A stretch of DNA of 64,000 nucleotides from Saccharum officinarum (Eukaryota > Streptophyta > Magnoliopsida > Poales > Poaceae): NCBI GenBank assembly GCA_020631735.1, contig CM036167.1:1058988-1122987 (forward strand). The letters run 5' to 3'. Both the position numbers and the translations under genes were made by a program. Of the stretch, positions 57,167 to 64,000 are shown in pieces; positions within the stretch are counted from its first letter, which is position 1; every line of letters begins with the position of its first letter. Below the pieces are notes generated by a model. It searched no databases. It was not told where the DNA came from and worked only from the letters and a program-made list of their open reading frames with translations.

Positions 57167-58876
57167 CTAATAAGGCTCTGAGAAGTCACAGTCATCATCA
57201 CTGTCGTCGCCGTCGTCGTCGTCGGTCGAGTAGTCAACCAACCCTGGCGATGTAGGGACTATCTTCTTACCACAAGGGTCATCGGACGGGCCAGCCTCCT
57301 CACTAGGACTAGAGACGGGAGCACCATACAACTCGTTGTACTCGACAAAGGGATCCCAAAACTCATGGAGAGGACTCTCAGGAGGATCAATCTGTAGGTG
57401 CTGCTCAATACGCCTTAGGCGACGATCATCCTTCTCAGCCTTGTAACAGAAGGCCTCCCAAAGCTTCCCCAAAGTATACTTGATGACACCGCCACCACGC
57501 CGACGACGCTCCGAGGAGGAGCGAGTAGGAGCAGTAGCAGTACCACCACGGTAAGCACCGTGGGAGGAAGTACGAGTGGCCGAACCACGAGTGGGAGAAG
57601 GAACGGAACCACCACCAATACCTCTAGGGCCCAAATGACGCACGGAGTAGGACTTGTGCACAGTATTGTGATGGAATGAACGACCCACCACTTGCTCAAT
57701 GATATACATGAGATATGGAGCATAAGGCACAGACTTGTGGGGATCATTTGCAGCCTGCTCAATCTTGCGCCACATGAAGTCAGTGATGGAAAAACTATCA
57801 CCACCAGTGCCAAAACGGCAAAGGACCTTAGGAGCATCAAGCATGAGATGAATAGAATCTCCAATCTTCGGGTCCAAGGTGAGGCGAATGAGATTGTTGA
57901 GGACATAAAAGTACAGCTTCAAATGAGTGGTAGTGAAATCAACAGTCGCACCAGGCTTGTAAACCTTAGCAGCCTCTAAGTCATCGTGAGAGATAGAATC
58001 TGAAAAAATATCAAAAAGACTAGAAGCACCCCTGTCCTCAGCAGTAAACCCAAGAAGGCGTGAAAAAGTCCGATAATCACATCTGTAATGGACGCCTTGG
58101 GTAAGCCAATGTAGTACAAGGTTCTGAGAATCAATCCACAGAGTTGCATAAAACTAACAGATAATCTCATCATTCCAATTATGCTAGAACGTCATAAGAG
58201 GAAGCAGACGACAAGCATCAAGATCAGCAACCAAACGGTGAATGTCAGGATTGTTCAAATTATCAAGAGAGGCGCGCTGCACCCACTTGTGCTGGAATAT
58301 CGGCGGAGAAGAGCCACGCTGCCCACTCTTGAAAAGAACCTTGTAATAATAATCCGAATGCATGCGGCTCCAAAAACGAACATCCACACTAGGATTGCGG
58401 ATAAACTGATAGGGATTCTCACTGCGCTGCACCCTTAAATAACCCGCTCTCTTAGAATAATCAACAGGAAGAGAGGGTTGATAACCACCTTGATTTTGAG
58501 GACCGGACATACAAGGATTTGCATTTTGATGAAATAAAAGCATCCGGTTGGCAGTGGCAAGACCAATTTGAATGGGGGATTGAGCCACAATGTTAGGATC
58601 AATAGAGCGACCCTCAATTTGCATAGCGGCAAGCTGTGGATTCTCACCTGCCGGACGCTGACCTTGCACTTGCTCGCTATGACGACGCGGAGGATTGGGG
58701 CGTCCCATACTCGAGAGAGGAGCAGGCACACCCTGGGGCTCAACATCATCTTCATCTCCAATGCTGCCACCACCTCCACGGGGACGAGCGGCAGTCCTTC
58801 CACGGACAGGCCGGGAAGCACTACCACCATCACCTCCACTGGGACGAGCGGCCCTCTTGGGGTTCTTTCTTTGCAT
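57167..58876 (-). pseudogene. Sirevirus extra ORF (env-like position), two in-frame stops
   Basis: One frame from the ATG at 58876 (MQRKNPKRAARPSGGDG) to 57167, about 570 codons, interrupted by two TAG codons at 58186-58184 and 58156-58154 only nine codons apart. There is no frameshift between the parts. The N-terminal 60 residues are basic and rich in P, R and G; the middle (FWSRMHSDYYYKVLFKSG, YPLMYI-like APYLMYIIEQVVGRSF) is mixed; the C-terminal 70 residues are acidic (DYSTDDDDGDDSDDD). I see no signal peptide or clear membrane segment, so the label env-like refers only to position. Function unknown. Both stops could result from C-to-T change at a CHG site, or from G-to-A change, typical of methylated elements (inference). 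Confidence 0.8.
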
Positions 58877-59433
58877 GCTTGAAAATGAAAGAAGATCGAA
58901 TCACAGCAAAGGAAGAAGTTTGAGCAACTCCAAAGCACCTCCACACGATCCCCACGACAAGGGGAAACTTCTCCTCAAAGATCGGTAAGAGTGGTGGAGG
59001 GAGGAGGGAGATCGAGTGGGGGGTTGGAAGGGGCGGCGCCGTCGGTGGTGGTAGGGTGCGGGCACGGGGAAGAAGAATGAGAGAAAAAAGGTCACATCCC
59101 CTATTTATACCCAGTCGCAACTTACACTACCGGTACTACCGGTGGAGATGTACCGGTACTACCGGTCAGGTCGACAACGGCAGCCAGGCGACGCAAGAAA
59201 AAAAACTACCGATCACCCGGCGGTACCACCGGTGGTTCCAGTGCAGGAAGAAGTGAGTGAGAGATGGTGAACATATATGATGAACTAGAACCAACTCAAG
59301 CATGTCCAGATTTCATAGAAACAACACAAAACTATGAACATGCTTGAGAAGTGAAAATAGATTTTGAAATCTCATCCAAACTTTTTCAAAGAGTTTTCGC
59401 CTAGCTAGAATCAAACAAAATATGTCCAAAAAA
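58877..59433 (-). other. spacer between pol and extra ORF
   Basis: Contains four more ACCGGTACTACCGGT-like palindromes at 59124-59240 and a pyrimidine-rich leader before the extra ORF. No gene. Confidence 0.65.
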
Positions 59434-62400
59434 TCAAGCCATGTTACGAGAATCAATGATATTTAGTTCACTCCTCAAAGCACAAAATCTTGACTCATCT
59501 AGGGGCTTTGTGAAGATATCGGCTAGTTGCTTTTCGGAGCTCACATGATGTAAAGCGATATCTCCTTTGGTTTCATGGTCTCTCAAGAAATGATGTCGGA
59601 TGTCTATGTGCTTTGTACGAGAATGGTTTACGGGATTGTTAGCCAATTTAATGGCACTCTCATTGTCACACAAGAGGGGAATCTTGGTTAGCTCACAACC
59701 AAAGTCTTTCAGGGTCTGCTTCATCCAAAGTAGTTGGGCACAGCAAGCACCGGCCGCCACATACTCGGCTTCGATAGTAGACAAGGCAACACTATTTTGC
59801 TTTTTAGAGCTCCACGACACCAAAGACCTACCAAGAAATTGGCAAGTCCCGGTAGTGCTCTTTCGATTTACCCTGCAACCGGTATAATCCGAATCAGAGT
59901 AGCCAAGTAAATCAAAAGTGGAGCCCTTAGGATACCACAAGCCAAGATTAGGAGTGTGCACTAAATATCTCAAAATTCTCTTAACAGCCACTAAGTGACA
60001 TTCTTTCGGATTAGCTTGAAATCTTGCACACATGCACACACTAAGCATAATATCGGGCCTAGATGCACAAAGGTAAAGTAAGGATCCAATCATAGAACGA
60101 TATACCTTTTGATCGACGGCCTTTCCATCCTTGTCGAGATCAAGATGCCCATTGGTTGGCATCGGTGTCTTGATGGGTTTTGCTTTCTCCATGTCAAACT
60201 TCTTCAACATGTCAAGAGTATACTTCGTTTGACAAATAAAGGTTCCTTCCTTGAGTTGCTTGATTTGAAAACCAAGAAAGAACTTCAACTCTCCCATCAT
60301 AGACATCTCGAATCTATTCGTCATAATCCTACTAAACTCCTCACAAAAAGCCACATTAGTACTACCAAATATTATGTCATCGACATATATTTGGCAAATA
60401 AAGATATCATTATTGACTTTGTGAGTAAATAAAGTTAGATCGGCCTTGCCTATCTCAAACCCTTGTTTGAGTAGAAGGTCTTTAAGACAATCATACCAAG
60501 CTCTAGGGGCTTGCTTAAGCCCATAGAGTGCTTTGTTGAGCTTATAGACATGATCAGGATTCTTGGGATCTTCAAAACCCGGTGGTTGCTCTACATATAC
60601 TACTTCGGAGAGGGGGCCGTTGAGGAATGCACTCTTCACATCCATTTGATATAGCTTGAAGTTGTGATGGATGACATAGGCAAGTAAGATCCGTATTGAC
60701 TCAAGCCTTGCCACCGGTGCATAAGTTTCCCCAAAATCCAAACCTTCAATTTGAGTGAATCCTTGAGCTACCAACCTCGCCTTGTTTCTTGTGACCACAC
60801 CATGCTCATCTTGCTTGTTGCGGAAAACCCATTTGGTTCCAATCACATTTTGTTTAGGTCTTTCCACCAATGTCCAAACTTCATTACGAGTGAAGTTATT
60901 CAACTCTTCTTGCATTGCAATCATCCAATCCTCATCATCAATGGCTTCTTCAACCTTTTTAGGCTCTTTTGGAGACACAAATGAGAAGTGTTCACAAAAG
61001 CTTGCAAGCCTTGACCTTGTGACGACTCCTCTTTGAATGCTTCCCAAGATGTTGTCAACGGGATGGTCTCGTTGAATGGTATGATGTACTCTTGGGTGAG
61101 GCACTTGAGTTCTCCTTTGGATTGGACCTTCATCTTCATCATCCTTGTCTTGGTTGATTGAAAGGTCAAGATTAAGATCTTGTGTGAAGTTGTCTTCATT
61201 TCTATTTTGATCATCAACTTGGTTGCTATCTTCGACTTGTGAATTTTGAATGACTTGAACACTTGAATCATGTCCATTTCTTGATGTAGAACCATCATCA
61301 TGGACATTTATTGACCCATGATGCATATGCGGATCATGAATGGTTTGCTCTTGTTCATATTCATCATCTTCTTCAACGGGCTTTACTTCACCGGTAGCAA
61401 GCTTCTTGATCACTTGAGAGGATGGTTCTTCTTTACCTATAATGTCAACATTGACTTGCTCCTTTTGAGAGCCGTCGGTTTCATCAAATGTCACGTCAAT
61501 CGCTATTTCAACTTGACCGGTGGTCTTGTTGAAAATACGATAGCCATGTTCGTTAGTACCATAACCAAGCAAGAAACCTTCATCAACCTTTGGTGTAAAC
61601 TTTGAGCTTTTGGATTTCTTGTTAAGTATGAAACACTTGCATCCAAAAACTCGAAAGTAATGCACCTTAGGTTTGTTACCGGTAAGAAGCTCGTAGGCGG
61701 TCTTTTTCATAATTTTATGAAGATACAAGCGGTTGATTGCATGACATGCCGTGTTGACCGCTTCCGCCCAATACTTGTCCGGAGTCTTGTATTCATCCAA
61801 CATTGCTCTTGCCGCTTCTATGAGTGTTCGGTTCTTTCTCTCCACAACACCATTTTGTTGAGGAGTATAGGGAACCAAAAACTCATGCTTGATTCCCTCT
61901 TCATTAAGGAACTCTTCAATGTTGGTGTTCCTAAACTCCGTCCCATTGTCACTTCTCACTTTCTTGATCTTCACTTCAAATTCATTTTGAGCTCTTCTTG
62001 CAAACTTCTTGAAGATTACTTGAGTATCACTTTTATCTTGCAAAAAGAATACCCAAGTGAAGCGGGAATAATCATCAACAATAACGAAACCATATTTGTT
62101 ACCTCCAATGCTTATGTAAGCATTGGGACCAAATAAGTCCATGTGAAGTAGCTCAAGTGGTCTCATTGTTGATACAACATTTTTGACGGGATGCTTGGCT
62201 CCAACTTGTTTGCCCGCTTGATATGCGCTGCAAATCCTATCTTTCTCAAAAGAGACATTTGTTAGTCCAAGGATGTGTTCGCCTCTTTGAAGGTCGACCA
62301 AGTTCCTCATTCCAACATGGGCTAGTCGATGATGCCATAGCCAACCCATGCTAGATTTTGCCACTAAACAAGTCTCTGGCTTCACTTTACTAGATGTGAA

Positions 62401-62751
62401 ATCAACTAGATAAAGTTTGCCTTTCAAACGACCCGTGAAAACAATAGAGGAGTCCTTCCTTTTAGAGACTTCCACACCCACATTGGTAAAGAGACAATTG
62501 TAGCCCATCTCACAAAGTTGTGAAACGGACAACAAATTATATCCTAACCCTTCCACAAGTAATACATTTGAAATAGAATTATCATTTGAGATAGCAATTT
62601 TACCCAAACCAAGGACGTCTCCTTTACCATTATCACCAAACACAATGCGTTCACTTGTACTTTGATTTGGTTGAAAGGAGGTGAACATATTCTTCTCTCC
62701 GGTCATATGATTAGTGCATCCACTATCTAGCACCCAACTTGTTCCACCGGA
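59434..62751 (-). CDS. pol: Sirevirus pol: protease, integrase, RT, RNase H
   Basis: An uninterrupted frame of about 1100 codons. It is open from just after a TAG near 62752 and has no obvious ATG, so translation probably depends on Gag-Pol readthrough or frameshifting. In order: protease active site [11 protein letters not shown], the GAG-pre-integrase motif [13 protein letters not shown], integrase core with [14 protein letters not shown] and [12 protein letters not shown] with [12 protein letters not shown] and active site [10 protein letters not shown], RNase H with DSDYTGC, EAEYVA and CDNESA, and end SRNMA. Integrase before RT is the copia order. All catalytic motifs are present and no stop interrupts it, so this gene looks intact and the insertion fairly young. 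Confidence 0.95.
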   Translation of the reverse strand, partial: SGGTSWVLDSGCTNHMTGEKNMFTSFQPNQSTSERIVFGDNGKGDVLGLGKIAISNDNSISNVLLVEGLGYNLLSVSQLCEMGYNCLFTNVGVEVSKRKDSSIVFTGRLKGKLYLVDFTSSKVKPETCLVAKSSMGWLWHHRLAHVGMRNLVDLQRGEHILGLTNVSFEKDRICSAYQAGKQVGAKHPVKNVVSTMRPLELLHMDLFGPNAYISIGGNKYGFVIVDDYSRFTWVFFLQDKSDTQVIFKKFARRAQNEFEVKIKKVRSDNGTEFRNTNIEEFLNEEGIKHEFLVPYTPQQNGVVERKNRTLIEAARAMLDEYKTPDKYWAEAVNTACHAINRLYLHKIMKKTAYELLTGNKPKVHYFRVFGCKCFILNKKSKSSKFTPKVDEGFLLGYGTNEHGYRIFNKTTGQVEIAIDVTFDETDGSQKEQVNVDIIGKEEPSSQVIKKLATGEVKPVEEDDEYEQEQTIHDPHMHHGSINVHDDGSTSRNGHDSSVQVIQNSQVEDSNQVDDQNRNEDNFTQDLNLDLSINQDKDDEDEGPIQRRTQVPHPRVHHTIQRDHPVDNILGSIQRGVVTRSRLASFCEHFSFVSPKEPKKVEEAIDDEDWMIAMQEELNNFTRNEVWTLVERPKQNVIGTKWVFRNKQDEHGVVTRNKARLVAQGFTQIEGLDFGETYAPVARLESIRILLAYVIHHNFKLYQMDVKSAFLNGPLSEVVYVEQPPGFEDPKNPDHVYKLNKALYGLKQAPRAWYDCLKDLLLKQGFEIGKADLTLFTHKVNNDIFICQIYVDDIIFGSTNVAFCEEFSRIMTNRFEMSMMGELKFFLGFQIKQLKEGTFICQTKYTLDMLKKFDMEKAKPIKTPMPTNGHLDLDKDGKAVDQKVYRSMIGSLLYLCASRPDIMLSVCMCARFQANPKECHLVAVKRILRYLVHTPNLGLWYPKGSTFDLLGYSDSDYTGCRVNRKSTTGTCQFLGRSLVSWSSKKQNSVALSTIEAEYVAAGACCAQLLWMKQTLKDFGCELTKIPLLCDNESAIKLANNPVNHSRTKHIDIRHHFLRDHETKGDIALHHVSSEKQLADIFTKPLDESRFCALRSELNIIDSRNMA

Positions 62752-62773
62752 GGAGTATTCCTACAAAAACAAA

Positions 62774-64000
62774 TTAAGCCTTGGTTTTAGGTACCCAAAT
62801 TGAATTGGGTCCTAAGGGGTTAGTCACATAGGTCTTGGGCACCCAAACACTCCTCATGATTTGCTTCTTCTTGAGTGCACCAACATACTTCACAACAATC
62901 TTGCCATCCTTGCCCCAACAACACATATAATCACTAGCATAGCTTCGTGAAATGGGTACTTGTTGCTTGGAGGTAAGCACTTGCTTCTTTTTGTTGTTGG
63001 CCTTGGTCTTGACAAATGTGCTTGAAGGAGTGGCAACGTTGTTGACCTTGTTGATAAGATCGTCTAGTGCCACACCCTTGTTGAATCTCACACAAGGCAC
63101 TCCATTGATCATGTTCCTTCCATTTGCTTTACCATCATACCTATTGTAGCCAAGTCCATCCTTGATGAGAGGGTGTCTTGATGACTTGTACATGGTTGTT
63201 GATTGCTTCTTCTTGCAACTATTCTTGATAACCATGTTTAATCTTTGAATCTTCTTATCTTTCTTTTCTAGCTCAACAAGGTTAGTACCACAAGCACTTA
63301 TATCATGATTATAACTTCTTTTACATCCTCCACTAGTTGAAGCATTGGAATCACCGGATTCCTTAGGATGGATGGAAGTGCTATTCCAAAGAGTTTCATA
63401 TCTAAGTTCAAGAGTATAATATTTATCTTTGAAGCTTGTGAGGCTTTCTTGAACCAAGCTATGTTCACTCTTTAAACTAGCTAAAGAGTCATTAACCAAA
63501 GAATGTTCCTTAGTCAAACGTTCATATGAATCTTTGGCTAAGGATAATTCTTTGTTTAATTTCTCAACTTCCTCCTTTTCCTTAGAAAGGCATGCTTCAA
63601 GTTCAAGGTTCTTCTCCCTTTCCACTAGGAGCAATTCCCCTTGCGACTCGATGCATGCTTCCCGCTTTTCTAGCTTATGGATTAGCTTTATTATTTGAGA
63701 GCCGGCCGATTTGCCGAATTTCTTTATCATGTTGTTTGCAAGTTCATCATCATTTTCATCACAACTACTATATTCATTACTAGAGTGAGTCGGAGAGTTG
63801 TGTGGTACCTTCTCTCCCTTTCCCATAAGGCAAGTAGGAGTGTAGTAGTCGTTGTCGGTGAGATTTTCGAAGAGCCTAGGTGATAAAGATAAGTCAGCGA
63901 ACAATGATGGTGACGAAGAATGGTTGATGATGCGCTTGGGTTGAGAGGAAGAAGTCTCTTGAATAGCAATCGTTGCTACACCCTTCTTCTTCTCCTTGTC
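62774..64000 (-). CDS. gag: Sirevirus gag, C-terminal part (runs off window)
   Basis: The frame is open from the window edge to a TAA at 62774, over 400 codons. Near the edge it reads EKKKGVATIAIQE; a long coiled coil follows (63660-63400, with EREKNLELEACLSKEKEEVE and repeated KEHSLVNDSL-like units), then a basic region and the end IWVPKTKA. Gag forms the particle that packages the RNA; long coiled coils are usual in Sirevirus Gag. The CCHC knuckle, if present, lies outside the window. Pol follows in another frame 20-odd bases later. Confidence 0.9.
   Translation of the reverse strand, partial: DKEKKKGVATIAIQETSSSQPKRIINHSSSPSLFADLSLSPRLFENLTDNDYYTPTCLMGKGEKVPHNSPTHSSNEYSSCDENDDELANNMIKKFGKSAGSQIIKLIHKLEKREACIESQGELLLVEREKNLELEACLSKEKEEVEKLNKELSLAKDSYERLTKEHSLVNDSLASLKSEHSLVQESLTSFKDKYYTLELRYETLWNSTSIHPKESGDSNASTSGGCKRSYNHDISACGTNLVELEKKDKKIQRLNMVIKNSCKKKQSTTMYKSSRHPLIKDGLGYNRYDGKANGRNMINGVPCVRFNKGVALDDLINKVNNVATPSSTFVKTKANNKKKQVLTSKQQVPISRSYASDYMCCWGKDGKIVVKYVGALKKKQIMRSVWVPKTYVTNPLGPNSIWVPKTKA

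Larger units (their letters stand above)
55011..64000 (-). mobile_element. Sirevirus (Ty1/copia), 3' LTR to gag
   Basis: Minus-strand order gag (from beyond 64000 to 62774), pol (62751-59434), extra ORF (58876-57167), several polypurine tracts, 3' LTR (56611-55011). The extra ORF after pol, repeated polypurine tracts, palindrome-rich LTR and long coiled-coil Gag are Sirevirus traits. It is inserted in the LINE; CAAAG at 55006-55010 should be repeated beyond the unseen 5' LTR. Confidence 0.9.

Noticed and set aside
1..64000. CRISPR arrays, tRNA genes or bacterial operons
   Set aside because: No spaced direct-repeat array of that type, no tRNA cloverleaf noticed; the only RNA-gene similarity is the 5S-like part of the Cassandra LTRs.

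Overview
This is plant nuclear DNA, almost certainly from a grass (Poaceae, probably a panicoid or andropogonoid species). The evidence is the density and type of nested transposable elements, multi-exon plant genes with GT-AG introns, grass-type Tourist, Stowaway and hAT miniature elements, Helitrons, a Cassandra TRIM and a Sirevirus. There is no bacterial-style gene organisation. I cannot name the species. A block of exactly 100 Ns at 7396-7495 marks an assembly gap.

Layout. 1-7394: 3' part of a Ty3/gypsy chromovirus (pol plus a 4.86-kb LTR), ending at the gap. 7496-10905 and 27016-27664: a decayed minus-strand Ty1/copia element, split by a second, complete copy of the same gypsy family (10907-27015, 16.1 kb, LTRs of 4.8 kb, flanked by GCGAG). 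27665-28296: Helitron-like tail. 28354-33010: minus-strand non-autonomous gypsy-like LTR element (duplication ATTAT), itself containing a solo LTR (29512-30632, duplication AAGCC). 33011-34900: MITE, AT-rich array and tandem repeats. 34958-40604: an intact 15-exon host gene, minus strand, encoding an ARID plus PHD-finger chromatin protein of 768 aa. 42078-43367: Helitron. 43368-46400: repeats and MITEs. 46405-48810: 5' part of an AIP2-type E3 ubiquitin ligase gene that has lost its RING-coding end. 49055-52466: a Mutator-like element (MULE) with a broken transposase and a well-formed four-exon minus-strand accessory gene with three GRF-like zinc motifs; its left TIR carries a hAT insertion. 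52548-55010: 3' part of an L1-type LINE, minus strand, split by a Cassandra TRIM (53402-54149). 55011-64000: a minus-strand Sirevirus (copia) with gag, pol, an extra downstream ORF and its 3' LTR.

The most striking item is an extra ORF (16482-17096) between the 5' LTR and gag of the complete gypsy element. Its product starts exactly like the histone H3 tail (18 of the first 21 residues after Met identical), followed by a coiled coil and a very acidic tail. The integrase of the same element ends in a chromodomain, so one transposon carries both a histone-tail mimic and a probable histone-tail reader. The second item is the GRF-zinc accessory gene in the MULE, which is analogous in position to accessory genes of other Mutator elements.

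Only the ARID-PHD gene looks like a functional host gene. The AIP2 copy is a remnant. The frame breaks in the gag-protease region of the gypsy element, the copia element and one LTR are mostly single-base deletions, so part of the decay may be sequencing error.
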